DNA of 64,000 bases from Robiginitomaculum sp. (GTDB taxonomy: Bacteria; Pseudomonadota; Alphaproteobacteria; Caulobacterales; Maricaulaceae), in contig JAJFFO010000007.1 in assembly GCA_021776615.1 (NCBI GenBank), forward strand, positions 186,001 through 250,000, written 5' to 3'. Made by a program: the position numbers and the translations under genes. Positions 54,481-63,903 of this stretch are shown in pieces; within the stretch, counting starts at the first letter, position 1; every line of letters begins with the position of its first letter. Under the pieces are notes generated by a model, which was not told where the DNA came from, did not search any database, and was given only the letters and a program-made list of their open reading frames with translations.

Positions 54481-55719
54481 TTGAACATGTTAGCGCAACG
54501 ATTATTCTTGGCCTTTTCGCTCTCGCTGGTGCTCGTAGGCACTGGCCACAGATTTGCTTCCGCGCAAGTTGCGGAAGGGGTTGCGGCAATTGTTAATGAT
54601 CAGGTGATTTCCACTTTTGACGTCCGCCAGCGGATGAAAATGATTATATCGTCGGCACGGGTTCAGCCGGACGAGCAGACAATACTCCGGGTGCAGCAGC
54701 AGGCCTTGAATGATCTGGTTGAGGAACGCCTGCAAATTCAGGAATCCGAAAAATTTAAAATTGAGGTTTCGCAGGGCGAAATTGATCAGGCCATTGACCG
54801 TATTGCCCGCCAAAATAATGTTACCATTGACGACGTAAAAGATGATTTGCGCCGAGCTGGCATTTCACCGGTGACCTTAGAAAACCAAATTCGGGCGGAA
54901 ATTGCCTGGCAAATTCTCGTCCAAGGACGTTTTGGGTCTCGGGTTCGGGTTAGCAATAATCAAATCGCCCAGTCCAAAGCACGGATCGAGGCTTCACTTT
55001 CAAAACCACAATATATGATTGCGGAAGTGCTTTTGGAATCGCCATCGGCCGAGCAGGATCCGACGATTTATCAAGGCGGACTATCGCTGATTCAGCAAAT
55101 GAATGACGGTGCACCGTTTCAGGCCGTGGCGCAGCAGTTTTCCGCCGCCCCATCCGCCACCCAGGGCGGCGATGTTGGCTGGGTATTTAGAGATGATCTG
55201 GTTCCCGAAGTTCGACTGGCTGTCGATCAAATGGAGCCGGGCACCATATCGCCGCCGATCAAGGTACCGGGTGGTTATTACATAATAGCGCTGCGTGATC
55301 GCAAGGATGGCGACGCACCAATGGTGGTCGATTTTAACCAGATTGTTGCCCCTGCGGGAAAAGACGGGGCGTTGAAATCATACATGGGCAAAGTCAAATC
55401 CTGTGATGATATTGGCAATATTGAAAAATCTGTGAACGGCGCCTTTTCAAACGCCTTTAAAGAAGTGGCGCTGAATGAGCTTGCACCTGCGGTGCGCGTT
55501 GTTTTGGAAAACCTGCAACCAGGTCAGTTCTCTTTGCCGGTGGATGGCCCGCAAGGGGCGACGGTGCTTATGCTGTGCAGCAAGCATTATTCTGAAGAGG
55601 CCGGTGTACCCGGCGACGAGCAAATCGCGAACCAATTGATCAACACCCGTGTCGCTATGCTGGCCCGGCGTTATTTGCGCGATTTGCGGCGGGATTCGAC
55701 GGTTGAAATCCGCAACTAA
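54481..55719 (+). CDS. surA: SurA-like periplasmic chaperone / peptidyl-prolyl isomerase
   Basis: A 412-residue protein with a signal peptide (to about residue 29, ending ASAQ), the SurA N-terminal chaperone domain (VAAIVNDQVISTFDVRQRM, LNDLVEERLQIQESEKF) and a parvulin domain around residues 178-280 (MIAEVLLESPSAEQDPTIY, GGDVGWVFRDDLVPEV, GGYYIIALRDR). A second, degenerate rotamase segment occupies the C-terminal third. SurA escorts outer-membrane proteins including LptD. The start is TTG 54481 (UAAGG seven bases upstream); ATG 54487 is less well placed. Confidence 0.92.
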   Translation: MNMLAQRLFLAFSLSLVLVGTGHRFASAQVAEGVAAIVNDQVISTFDVRQRMKMIISSARVQPDEQTILRVQQQALNDLVEERLQIQESEKFKIEVSQGEIDQAIDRIARQNNVTIDDVKDDLRRAGISPVTLENQIRAEIAWQILVQGRFGSRVRVSNNQIAQSKARIEASLSKPQYMIAEVLLESPSAEQDPTIYQGGLSLIQQMNDGAPFQAVAQQFSAAPSATQGGDVGWVFRDDLVPEVRLAVDQMEPGTISPPIKVPGGYYIIALRDRKDGDAPMVVDFNQIVAPAGKDGALKSYMGKVKSCDDIGNIEKSVNGAFSNAFKEVALNELAPAVRVVLENLQPGQFSLPVDGPQGATVLMLCSKHYSEEAGVPGDEQIANQLINTRVAMLARRYLRDLRRDSTVEIRN

Positions 55720-56746
55720 TTCTCCGGCTTTACCGACGGCTCTAACCATGGGAGATCCGGCGGGCATTGGGCCGGAAATCACCGCCTTGGCGTGGTCCGC
55801 GCTACGTAATCAGGACGATCCATTTTTTTTAATTGGCGATATCGACCTTGCCAGCAAACACGCGGCCGCCAAGGACTTACCAGCACCAATTGCCATCTCG
55901 TCGCCTGCGCAGGCCGCGCAAATTATGAAAAAAGCCTTGCCGGTATTACCAATGACCCTTGGCGCCAAAGTCATTGCTGGCAAGCCAGACCCGCTCAATG
56001 CACCAGCGGTGATCAGCGCCATAGAATTGGCGGTGGAATTGGTATTGGCCGGGCAGGCCGGGGCGCTGGTCACCAACCCTATTGCGAAGTCCGTACTTTA
56101 TGCGGCGGGCTTTACCCATCCTGGACACACAGAGTTTTTGGGCGAGCTGGCAAAAGCCGCATCCGCATGGACGCCCCCTCGCGGCCCGATCATGATGCTA
56201 AGCGGCGGCGGACTAAGAGTGGCTCTGGCCACGGTCCATATCCCCTTGAGCAAAGTACCCACCGCCCTTAGCGCCGCGAATATCACCCGCGCCGCGCAGG
56301 TTATACACCGGGCGCTACAGACGGATTTTGGCATACAGCGCCCGCGCATTGCCCTGTGTGGCCTGAACCCCCATGCGGGCGAAGACGGCGCAATGGGCGA
56401 TGAGGAGCAGGGTTTCATCAACCCCGCCGCCAAAAGTTTGCGCGCCCAAGGCGTGGATATCACCGATGCACAACCTGCCGATGCGTTGTTCCGCGAAGAT
56501 GCCCGCTCTGACTATGACGCGGTATTGGCGCTTTATCATGATCAGGGGCTAATTGCGGTAAAAACCCTCGACTTTCATGGCGGCATTAACGCTACTTTGG
56601 GTCTGCCCTTTATTCGGGTTTCGCCGGATCATGGCACCGGCTTCGCCATCGCCGGCAAGGGCAGCGCGCGGCCAGACAGTTTGATCGCAGCGATAAAGGC
56701 GGCCAGCGCTATGAGCGCCAGTCGGCAAGCCCATGTCGACGCCTGA
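55703..56746 (+). CDS. pdxA: 4-hydroxythreonine-4-phosphate dehydrogenase
   Basis: A ~347-residue PdxA, which oxidises 4-phosphohydroxy-threonine in vitamin B6 synthesis. Signatures: ALTMGDPAGIGPEITALAW, TNPIAKSVLYAAGFTHPGHTEFL (metal His), the LCGLNPHAGEDGAMGDEE motif and LALYHDQGLIAVKTLDF. The start is unusual: the conserved ALTMGDPAG begins upstream of ATG 55748, so a TTG at 55703 (or GTG 55649) overlapping surA is more likely; 55703 is chosen. The 3' end overlaps rsmA by 14 bases, so surA-pdxA-rsmA are translated from one message. Confidence 0.9.
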   Translation: MKSATNSPALPTALTMGDPAGIGPEITALAWSALRNQDDPFFLIGDIDLASKHAAAKDLPAPIAISSPAQAAQIMKKALPVLPMTLGAKVIAGKPDPLNAPAVISAIELAVELVLAGQAGALVTNPIAKSVLYAAGFTHPGHTEFLGELAKAASAWTPPRGPIMMLSGGGLRVALATVHIPLSKVPTALSAANITRAAQVIHRALQTDFGIQRPRIALCGLNPHAGEDGAMGDEEQGFINPAAKSLRAQGVDITDAQPADALFREDARSDYDAVLALYHDQGLIAVKTLDFHGGINATLGLPFIRVSPDHGTGFAIAGKGSARPDSLIAAIKAASAMSASRQAHVDA

Positions 56747-57608
56747 AATATCGACACTTAAGGACCTGGCCCCGGTGCAGGATTGCCTGAAGCAATTTGG
56801 CCTGCACGCCAATAAATCTTTGGGGCAGCATTTTCTATTCGACCTCAATTTAACCCGCAAGATCGCCCGCGCGGCGGCGGTCGAAAGCGGTGATGTTGTG
56901 TTGGAAGTCGGTCCCGGTCCCGGCGGTCTGACCCGCGCCTTATTGGAAAGCGGCGCATCGGTGATCGCGATTGACAAGGATATGCGCTTCGCTCCCTTGC
57001 TGGAAAACATAAGCAACGCCGCCAATGGACGGTTAACATGGCGCTTTGAAGACGCCCTCAAGACGGATGAAAGTGCTATTGTGGGCCGGGACAAGACGTT
57101 CAAAATCGTCTCAAACCTGCCTTATAATGTCGGCACCGCTTTGTTGATAAAATGGCTGACCATCGCGCCAATTGCGTGGACCTCTCTCACCTTAATGTTC
57201 CAAAAAGAAGTCGCCGACCGAGTGGTCGCATCCGCTGGCTCCCCCGCTTATGGCAGGCTATCAGTTTTGTGCGCGGCGATTACCCATCGGCACACGCTCT
57301 TTGGCGTGCCCGCCGCCGCTTTCACGCCGCCGCCCAAGGTGGATTCGGCCGTTGTGCACCTGACTCCCAAGCCAATTGCCGAGCGCTTTGATGATTTAGC
57401 AGGCCTCGAACAGATCACCCGCGCGGCCTTTGGCCAAAGACGTAAAATGCTGCGCGCCAGCCTGAAACCGGTCGCCAAGGCCGCTGGCCTTAATGTTGAA
57501 AATTGGCTTGAAACAGCAGGCGTTCAGCCGACCGAACGCCCGGAAACCATTGCCCCTGAAGGTTTTTTTGCACTGACCCGAATTTGGCGCGCCGAAGGTC
57601 AAACGTAA
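56733..57608 (+). CDS. rsmA: 16S rRNA dimethyladenosine transferase RsmA (KsgA)
   Basis: A 291-residue methyltransferase that dimethylates two adjacent adenosines near the 3' end of 16S rRNA. Motifs: NKSLGQHFLFDLNLTRKIA, the SAM site VVLEVGPGPGGLTRALLE with the acidic AIDKD, and the catalytic IVSNLPYNVGTALLI, followed by FQKEVADRV and the C-terminal PPPKVDSAVV. The ATG lies inside the pdxA end. The gene is convergent with gmk, 37 bases apart. Confidence 0.96.
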   Translation: MSTPEISTLKDLAPVQDCLKQFGLHANKSLGQHFLFDLNLTRKIARAAAVESGDVVLEVGPGPGGLTRALLESGASVIAIDKDMRFAPLLENISNAANGRLTWRFEDALKTDESAIVGRDKTFKIVSNLPYNVGTALLIKWLTIAPIAWTSLTLMFQKEVADRVVASAGSPAYGRLSVLCAAITHRHTLFGVPAAAFTPPPKVDSAVVHLTPKPIAERFDDLAGLEQITRAAFGQRRKMLRASLKPVAKAAGLNVENWLETAGVQPTERPETIAPEGFFALTRIWRAEGQT

Positions 57609-57645
57609 GACTTACGCCCCTTCAACACCTTAGAGCATATTTTTA

Positions 57646-58284
57646 TTAAAGCGGTTGAATGAGATTACGGACAAATTCGGCCAACCACGGTTGGCGTTTG
57701 CGCAAGCGCCGCTCGGCGGCGAGGATAGCGCGTAAATCGCACATGGAGCGCTCTACATCCTCATTGACGAGAACATAATGATATTCGCCCCAATGGCTAA
57801 TCTCGTCGCGGGCGCGGGCCATACGGTCGGCAATAACCGCTTCGCTATCTTGATTGCGGCGGCGCAAGCGCGCCTCCAATTCTTCAAGGCTTGGAGGAAG
57901 AATAAACACTTTAACCAGATCGTTAGCGGCGCTTTGTTTGAGTTGTTGCGCGCCTTGCCAGTCAATATCGAAATGAACGTCATGACCGGCGCTCAAGGCA
58001 TCTTCCACCGGCTGCTTGGGGGTGCCGTAATAGGCGCCAAAAACCTGTGCCCATTCCAAAAATTCGCCATTTTTGGCCATGCGCCGAAACGCGTCTTCAT
58101 CGACAAAGCGATAATGCACGCCGTCCACCTCGCCCTTGCGCGGTTGGCGGGTTGTGGTGGAAATGGACAGCGCCATGTCTTTGTATTCTTCGAGCAGCAA
58201 GCGGCTCAACGTGGTCTTCCCCGCGCCTGACGGGCTGGAAAGGATTAGCATAAGCCCTCTTCGTGCGCGGTCTTTATTCGACAT
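57646..58284 (-). CDS. gmk: Guanylate kinase
   Basis: A 212-residue enzyme that converts GMP to GDP. The P-loop LILSSPSGAGKTTLSRLLL is near the N-terminus, followed by ISTTTRQPRKGEVDGVHYRF (substrate site) and HFDIDWQGAQQLK. The C-terminal LAEFVRNLIQPL completes a normal-length protein. ATG 58284 begins inside the yicC coding end (11-base overlap), so the two are one operon; nine in-frame codons upstream are not conserved and are ignored. Confidence 0.96.
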   Translation of the reverse strand: MSNKDRARRGLMLILSSPSGAGKTTLSRLLLEEYKDMALSISTTTRQPRKGEVDGVHYRFVDEDAFRRMAKNGEFLEWAQVFGAYYGTPKQPVEDALSAGHDVHFDIDWQGAQQLKQSAANDLVKVFILPPSLEELEARLRRRNQDSEAVIADRMARARDEISHWGEYHYVLVNEDVERSMCDLRAILAAERRLRKRQPWLAEFVRNLIQPL

Positions 58285-59158
58285 TAGCGGCCTGCTCCCG
58301 AATTTGGTCAATCTTGGTTTTTAACTCTAGCCCAATTTCGGTTAAAGCCATATCCGAAGATTTGGCGCATAGCGTGTTGGCCTCGCGATTAAACTCCTGA
58401 GTCAGAAATTCCAGCTTACGGCCAATCTGATTATCCTGCGCCAATAAAGCACGGCCCGCCTCAATATGGGCACCAAGCCGGTCTAATTCCTCGCAGATAT
58501 CGGCTTTAACCGCCAGCAATGCCGCCTCCTGTGCCAGACGTTCCGGCTCGAATGCCTGTCCATCCAATAAGGTTTCAATTTGCCGTTGCAGTTTTTGCTT
58601 AATGGCTTCCGGTTGTGCGCCCGCATTCGCGCGCGCTTGCACAACAAGTTTCTCAATCTCGTCCAAGGCGGCGCTAATCACTGCTGCCGTGGCCCGGCCT
58701 TCATTGCCGCGCGCCTCCTGCAGGGCGCTAAACAGCGGCGCAATACCGGCAGCCATGGCCTTTTGCACCTGCGCTAACGCTTCCTTATCATCATCAATAC
58801 GCGGCACGTCCAATACTCCGCGCACCCCCAGCAGACCATCAACACTGGCCGGGCGCACCAGACCATCGTCCACCAAAGGCTGCAATGCCTGCGCCATTTG
58901 CCGCGCAATCTGCGCATGGACAACCAGAGAATCTCCGCCTTTAGCGCGATCATATTGCAAGCTCACCTGCACATTGCCGCGTCTTAGGGTGCTCTTGGCA
59001 TTACTGCGGACTTGCGGCTCCAACTCATCAAAGCCATTGGGCACGCGGGCACGAATATCCAGCCCGCGGCCATTGACGCTGCGCGCTTCCCACACCCACG
59101 TCCAATCTTCATAAACCCCTTCAATACGGGCAAACCCGGTCATGCTGGCAATATTCAT
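58274..59158 (-). CDS. yicC: YicC/YloC family endoribonuclease-like protein
   Basis: A 294-residue protein of the YicC family. Recognised by SMTGFARIEGVYEDWTWVWE at the start (MTGFA...), VNGRGLDIRARVPNGFDELE, and the highly conserved C-terminal GRKLEFLTQEFNREANTLCAKS followed by ELKTKIDQIREQ. Members act in RNA turnover, with endoribonuclease activity reported for some. The stop overlaps gmk by 11 bases and the start overlaps mltG by four bases (ATGA), so it is in the middle of a dense operon. Confidence 0.93.
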   Translation of the reverse strand: MNIASMTGFARIEGVYEDWTWVWEARSVNGRGLDIRARVPNGFDELEPQVRSNAKSTLRRGNVQVSLQYDRAKGGDSLVVHAQIARQMAQALQPLVDDGLVRPASVDGLLGVRGVLDVPRIDDDKEALAQVQKAMAAGIAPLFSALQEARGNEGRATAAVISAALDEIEKLVVQARANAGAQPEAIKQKLQRQIETLLDGQAFEPERLAQEAALLAVKADICEELDRLGAHIEAGRALLAQDNQIGRKLEFLTQEFNREANTLCAKSSDMALTEIGLELKTKIDQIREQAANVE

Positions 59159-60255
59159 TGCGTCGCCCTTTTTCTTTGGCGCTCAATTTGCCGCCACTTG
59201 GCGACATTGCGCAAATGCTGTCGATAGGAAGTGGCAAACGCATGGCCACCATTACCGTCCGCAACAAAATACAAATCTTTGGTTTGCGCCGGATGTAATA
59301 CGGCCATGATCGCGTCGCGGCCAGGATTGCAGATCGGTGTCGGCGGCAAGCCGTCAATCTGGTACGTATTCCACGCGGTCTGGCGGGCGATTTCCGAGCG
59401 TCGCAAACCGCGGCCCAAGGGACGTCCACCCGTGAGACCATAAATAATCGTCGGATCACTCTCCAGACGCATGCCACGGCGCATCCGATTGACAAATACC
59501 GCTGCCACCCGCGCCCGCTCGCCATCCATGCCGGTTTCCTTCTCGACAATGGAGGCAAGGACCAATAATTCTGTTTTATTGCGAATCGGCAAATCCGCAT
59601 CCCGACCTTCCCATTCTTTATCCAGTAAGGCGTTCATATCGTCTTGCATGCGCTGCACCAAAGCGGCGCGATCGGTCCCGCGGGTAACCAAATAAGTTTC
59701 CGGAAGCAGTACGCCCTCGGGCGGCACTTCGGTTATTTCGCCGCTCAAAACTTCGCTTTGGCGAATAATATCCAGAATTTCGCGGCTGGTGCGCCCCTCG
59801 GCAATGGTGATGCTGTGCTGAACAATTTTACCGGCCTGCAATTGTGCGAATATGTCATTGATACTGGCGCGCGGACCAATGGCGTATTCGCCTGCCTTTA
59901 AGGTAGCCGCATCGCCCATAATTTTGCTTTTCACGCGAAACAGGCGCGCATCGCTGATCAAATCTGCAGCCTCGAGCTTAGCAGCAATGCCGCCCACACC
60001 ACTGCCCGGTTTTATCACAAAAGTGGTCTGCTGCTCCGCAGGTCCCGGCGCGTCCATGGCCTTCAGGATGATAAAATTCCACCCATACCAGCCGGCAAAG
60101 CCAGCACCGAGCGCCAGCACAAGCAAAATACTAGCCGATATCGCAATGAGTTTACGTTTTTTGAGTTTACCGGTTTTACCAGAATTACCGGCCTTGTCGG
60201 AATCACCGGCTTTATCTGCCGGGTTTTTGTCCGCCCTGACTTTGTCGCCGCTCAC
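59155..60255 (-). CDS. mltG: Endolytic murein transglycosylase MltG
   Basis: A 366-residue inner-membrane protein that cuts nascent glycan strands. The N-terminal cytoplasmic part (1-35) is an Asp/Lys/Gly-rich low-complexity tract with imperfect DKAG repeats, followed by a membrane segment (about 36-58), a LysM-like domain (TTFVIKPGSGVGGIAAKLEA) and the YceG catalytic domain with the Glu in LASIVEKETGM near residue 236 and LESDPTIIYGL, GRPLGR, YQIDGLPPTPICNPG. Overlaps both neighbours by four bases (ATGA). Confidence 0.93.
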   Translation of the reverse strand: MSGDKVRADKNPADKAGDSDKAGNSGKTGKLKKRKLIAISASILLVLALGAGFAGWYGWNFIILKAMDAPGPAEQQTTFVIKPGSGVGGIAAKLEAADLISDARLFRVKSKIMGDAATLKAGEYAIGPRASINDIFAQLQAGKIVQHSITIAEGRTSREILDIIRQSEVLSGEITEVPPEGVLLPETYLVTRGTDRAALVQRMQDDMNALLDKEWEGRDADLPIRNKTELLVLASIVEKETGMDGERARVAAVFVNRMRRGMRLESDPTIIYGLTGGRPLGRGLRRSEIARQTAWNTYQIDGLPPTPICNPGRDAIMAVLHPAQTKDLYFVADGNGGHAFATSYRQHLRNVAKWRQIERQRKRATQ

Positions 60256-61541
60256 GGATATGCGGTCAGCACCAGCGATGCGTTGGTTCCGCCAAACCCA
60301 AAGGAATTGCTCAAGGCCGCCTTAATTGGTTTTTCCACAGCCTTATGCGGTGCCAGATTAATCGGCGTTTCCACCGAAGGGTTATCCAAATTCAAGGTTG
60401 GCGGGCAGATGCCATCGCGAATAGCCAGCGCGCAAAACGCCGCTTCAACCGCCCCGGCAGCACCCAGCAAATGGCCGATGGAGGATTTGGTCGACGACAT
60501 CACCAGATCACCCGCCGCATCGCCAAACATGCGCTCAATGGCTTTTAATTCAATCTCGTCGCCAACCGGCGTAGAAGTGCCGTGGGCGTTAATATAATCA
60601 ATATCTGCAGGTTCCAGCCCGGCTTTTTTAAGCGCCATTTTCATGGAGCGAAAACCGCCATTACCGTCCGGTGCCGGTGAGGTGATATGGTAAGCATCGC
60701 CCGAAAGCCCATAGCCGCTCACTTCGGCAATGATTTTGGCACCGCGGGCCAGAGCATGTTCCAATTCCTCAAGAACCAGAACACCAGCCCCCTCGCCCAT
60801 GACAAAACCGTCGCGGTCCTTGTCCCACGGGCGCGAAGCCTTTGTCGGTTCATCATTTTTTTGGGTAGACAATGCCCGTGCGGCGGCAAAACAGCCAATG
60901 CCCAAACGGCAAATCGAGGCTTCAGCACCACCGGCAACCATTACATCAGCATCGTCACGGGCAATCATGGCCGCGGCATCGCCAATAGCGTGGGCACCGG
61001 TTGAACAGGCGGTGACCACCGCATGATTGGGGCCTTTAAAACCATAGCGTATAGAAACCTGACCGGAGATCAGATTAACCAGCATTGAGGGGACAACAAA
61101 GGGGCTGAGGCGGCGTGCACCTTTTTCATGGATCAGCAAAGACGCATTATAGGTGCTTTGCAGCCCGCCTATGCCAGAACCAATAGCAACACCGGTACGC
61201 TCTTGCGCTTCTTCGTCCTCAGGCGTCCACCCGGCCATGGCTATGGCTTCGTCGGCGGCGGCAATACCATAGAGGATAAAGGGGTCAACGCGCTTGCGAT
61301 CACGCGCCGAAAGCACGCTCTCCGGGTCAAACGCGCCTTCCATATCAGGGTTGCCCCCGCCCGCGCCATCGACACGAGGGACATAGCCCGCAATTTTGCA
61401 AGTCAGGTCATCGGTATCGAAGCCTTCAAGCGGCCCAATACCGGATTTTCCGGCGGTTAAATTTTTCCAAGCAGGTTCGACGCCTACCCCCAGCGGGGTA
61501 ACCAATCCTATTCCGGTAATGACGACACGGCGTTCTGTCAT
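60252..61541 (-). CDS. fabF: Beta-ketoacyl-ACP synthase II
   Basis: A 429-residue condensing enzyme that elongates fatty acyl-ACP with malonyl-ACP. Catalytic residues: Cys near 179 in VVTACSTGAHAIGDAA, His in INAHGTSTPVGDEIE, His in KSSIGHLLGAAGAVEA, and the ending NSFGFGGTNASLV. It is the FabF rather than FabB type by overall pattern. The start at 61541 lies 21 bases after the acpP stop, and the end overlaps mltG by four bases, so acyl-chain and wall-synthesis genes share one transcript. Confidence 0.96.
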   Translation of the reverse strand: MTERRVVITGIGLVTPLGVGVEPAWKNLTAGKSGIGPLEGFDTDDLTCKIAGYVPRVDGAGGGNPDMEGAFDPESVLSARDRKRVDPFILYGIAAADEAIAMAGWTPEDEEAQERTGVAIGSGIGGLQSTYNASLLIHEKGARRLSPFVVPSMLVNLISGQVSIRYGFKGPNHAVVTACSTGAHAIGDAAAMIARDDADVMVAGGAEASICRLGIGCFAAARALSTQKNDEPTKASRPWDKDRDGFVMGEGAGVLVLEELEHALARGAKIIAEVSGYGLSGDAYHITSPAPDGNGGFRSMKMALKKAGLEPADIDYINAHGTSTPVGDEIELKAIERMFGDAAGDLVMSSTKSSIGHLLGAAGAVEAAFCALAIRDGICPPTLNLDNPSVETPINLAPHKAVEKPIKAALSNSFGFGGTNASLVLTAYP

Positions 61542-61562
61542 AGGATTATGGCGCCAATTAAA

Positions 61563-61799
61563 TCAGCCTGCTTTTTCGGTAATAAATTTAACGGCATCCC
61601 CAACTTTTTGAATATGCTCGGCAGCATCATCAGGAATTTCGATGTCAAACTCTTCTTCAAATGCCATCACCAGCTCGACATTGTCGAGAGAGTCAGCACC
61701 AAGATCATCGATAAAACTTGCACTCTCAACAACCTTAGCTTCTTCAACGTCGAGGTGCTCGACAACAATCTTTGTAACGCGTTCCAAAATATCAGACAT
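61563..61799 (-). CDS. acpP: Acyl carrier protein
   Basis: A 78-residue acidic four-helix carrier. The phosphopantetheine site DSL is at Ser 37 in [19 protein letters not shown], with the flanking [19 protein letters not shown] and [20 protein letters not shown] matching ACP exactly. It carries acyl intermediates for FabD, FabG, FabF and lipid A synthesis. About 130 bases separate it from fabG and may hold a separate acpP promoter, as commonly seen; a small hairpin lies there. Confidence 0.97.
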   Translation of the reverse strand: MSDILERVTKIVVEHLDVEEAKVVESASFIDDLGADSLDNVELVMAFEEEFDIEIPDDAAEHIQKVGDAVKFITEKAG

Positions 61800-61828
61800 G
61801 TTTTTGGCCTTCTTCTCTTTTCAATAAG

Positions 61829-61838
61829 CCCCGTGGGG
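61829..61838 (-). terminator. Small hairpin in the fabG-acpP gap
   Basis: CCCC-GT-GGGG flanked by AAG/CTT gives a short stem in the fabG-acpP intergenic region. It could partly terminate fabG transcripts upstream of the acpP promoter. The stem is too short for more than weak support. Confidence 0.25.
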
Positions 61839-61930
61839 TCTTTAAGTTAAACTGCGCATATTATGCGGTCGCGGCGACGCCTAACATACTTTTCTTTGCT
61901 GCGCCAAGCGCTAACGTGCGAAAACCCCGA

Positions 61931-62668
61931 TTAGATCATCGCCATACCACCATTTACATGCAAAGTCTGCCCGGTAACATAACCGGCTTCTTCCGAGGCA
62001 AGATAGGTTGCCGCCGCGGCGATATCAGCCCCCTTGCCCAGCTTACCGGCAGGAATCGTGGACAAAATAGCGTCACGTTGCTTCTCATTAAGCGCATCGG
62101 TCATTGGCGATTCAATAAAGCCGGGCGCAATGCAATTGGCGGTAATATTGCGGCTGGCGGTCTCGGCAGCGAGGGCTTTGGTAAAACCAATCATCCCCGC
62201 TTTCGATGCCGCATAATTGGCCTGACCGGGATTGCCGGTTACGCCAACAATAGAGGTAATGCCGATAATGCGGCCCCACCGGGCCTTCATCATCCCGCGC
62301 AAGGCAGCACGGGTGAGGCGAAAATACGCTTCCAGATTGACCCGCATGACAAAATCCCAATCCTCATCCTTCATGCGCATAAGCAAGCCGTCGCGGGTGA
62401 CACCGGCATTGGACACCAAAATGTCCAGCCCGCCCAAGGCATCAATTGTGCGGGCGGGCAAGCCATCCACACTGTCGGCATCGCTTAAGTTGGCCGGCAA
62501 AACCGCGGTACGATCACCAAGCTCAGCGGCCAGGTCTTCCAGACGTTCCGCGCGGGTTCCCGAAAGCGCAACACTGGCACCGGCTTCGTGTAAAGCCCGG
62601 GCAATCTGCCCGCCCAAGCCGCCGGTTGCGCCGGTAACCAGCGCCCTTTTTCCACTTAAATCAAACAT
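61931..62668 (-). CDS. fabG: 3-oxoacyl-ACP reductase
   Basis: A 245-residue short-chain dehydrogenase that reduces beta-ketoacyl-ACP with NADPH. The cofactor site LVTGATGGLGGQIARALHEA, NAGVTRDGLL, the catalytic Ser in GITSIVGVTGNPG and Tyr-Lys in NYAASKAGMIG, and the IAPGFIESPMTDAL loop are all present. ATG 62668 (MFDLSGKRALVTG) is chosen; the 21 codons upstream are not family-like and overlap fabD. Its start is ten bases after the fabD stop. Confidence 0.96.
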   Translation of the reverse strand: MFDLSGKRALVTGATGGLGGQIARALHEAGASVALSGTRAERLEDLAAELGDRTAVLPANLSDADSVDGLPARTIDALGGLDILVSNAGVTRDGLLMRMKDEDWDFVMRVNLEAYFRLTRAALRGMMKARWGRIIGITSIVGVTGNPGQANYAASKAGMIGFTKALAAETASRNITANCIAPGFIESPMTDALNEKQRDAILSTIPAGKLGKGADIAAAATYLASEEAGYVTGQTLHVNGGMAMI

Positions 62669-62678
62669 AGATCTGCCT

Positions 62679-63635
62679 CTATTTCTGGTCTGCTGCGTTG
62701 AAAGTTTGTGCGAATTCCGCAATCGATTCAACGCTATTCAGTGCAACGTATTTTGCGTCAGCGGCGATACGGCGCACCAATAAGGTCAGCACCCGCCCGG
62801 AACCCGGCTCGACAAACATATCGACGCCATTATTCGCCATCCACGCAATACTTTGTCGCCAATGCACGCGCCCGGTAACCTGTTCGACCAATTGGCGGCG
62901 AATAGTTTGCGGGTTTATGGTGGGCACAGCGGCGATATTGGTTACCACCGGGACGATGGGGGTGCGAATCGCCACATCGGCCAGCGCCTCTTCCATCTCT
63001 ATGGCCGCAGGTGACATCATCGAGCAATGAAACGGCGCAGACACGGGCAGTATAACGGCTTTTTTTATGCCATGATCCTTTGCTGCAGCGACGGCCGCTT
63101 CAATCGCCGCGCGGGCGCCGGATATCACCACCTGCCCCGGAGCATTGTCATTGGCAATTTCGCACGGTCCGTGCGCGCCGCCCAACAGGCAAAGGTCTGC
63201 CGCTTGTTCTTCATTGGCACCCAGCAAAGCGGCCATAGTGCCCATACCCACCGGTACCGCGCGCTGCATGGCTTCGCCGCGATGGCGTAATAATTTGGCG
63301 GCATTGGTCAGGGTCAGCGCTTCTGCGGCGGCCAGGGCGGTATATTCGCCCAAAGAATGCCCGGCTACATGAGATGCCGCCTCGACGCCAATGCCATGTT
63401 CCGCTTTTAATACTGCCATTACCGCCATTGAAGTTGTCATCAACGCCGGCTGTGCGTTTTGGGTGAGCGTCAATGCGTCGCCCGGACCTTCCCAAACGGT
63501 TTTCGAAAGCTTCTCGCCCAAAGCGTCATCCACTTCGTCGAAAACCGCCTTGGCGGCGGTGAAATTGTCGGCCAAATCCTTACCCATGCCAACAGTCTGG
63601 CTGCCCTGACCGGGAAAGGTGAAAGCGATCGCCAT
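62679..63635 (-). CDS. fabD: Malonyl-CoA-ACP transacylase
   Basis: A 318-residue enzyme that moves the malonyl group from CoA to ACP. FPGQGSQTVGMGKDLADNF opens the protein; the nucleophile Ser 94 is in VAGHSLGEYTALAAAEAL, the Gln and His partners lie in NAQPALM and VSAPFHCSMM, and the EPGSGRVLTLLVRRI region closes it. ATG 63635 has GAGGG seven bases upstream; the TTG at 63650 is not needed. First gene of the fab operon, with a divergent promoter region shared with rpsF. Confidence 0.96.
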   Translation of the reverse strand: MAIAFTFPGQGSQTVGMGKDLADNFTAAKAVFDEVDDALGEKLSKTVWEGPGDALTLTQNAQPALMTTSMAVMAVLKAEHGIGVEAASHVAGHSLGEYTALAAAEALTLTNAAKLLRHRGEAMQRAVPVGMGTMAALLGANEEQAADLCLLGGAHGPCEIANDNAPGQVVISGARAAIEAAVAAAKDHGIKKAVILPVSAPFHCSMMSPAAIEMEEALADVAIRTPIVPVVTNIAAVPTINPQTIRRQLVEQVTGRVHWRQSIAWMANNGVDMFVEPGSGRVLTLLVRRIAADAKYVALNSVESIAEFAQTFNAADQK

Positions 63636-63903
63636 ATGCGCATCCCTCAATAATTAATCTCTATGCCAGCGTTATAGCAAAACCTCGCCGGTGTGAATAT
63701 GAAACCGACAATCCACGCATATGTGTTTTGTGCGCCCTCAGCCCTTGCCTAAAAGGCCTTTGTGCCTATAGTTCGCCGCCTTAACGGATGCGGTCTTTTT
63801 GGCATCAAAGGTGGGCACAGGGCCAACCTTGCTGGAAAGAGCCACCGCTCGACGGATCAACACCCTTGTTCGCCGCGCGCCGCACCTAAGCAAAGGGATG
63901 CTT
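63636..63903. promoter_or_regulatory. Divergent intergenic region between fabD and rpsF
   Basis: About 270 bases without a supportable gene; an open frame on the minus strand at 63738-63968 runs through the rpsF start and has no ribosome site or family match. The region must carry promoters for the fab operon (leftward) and rpsF (rightward). No clear -35/-10 pair stands out. Confidence 0.4.
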
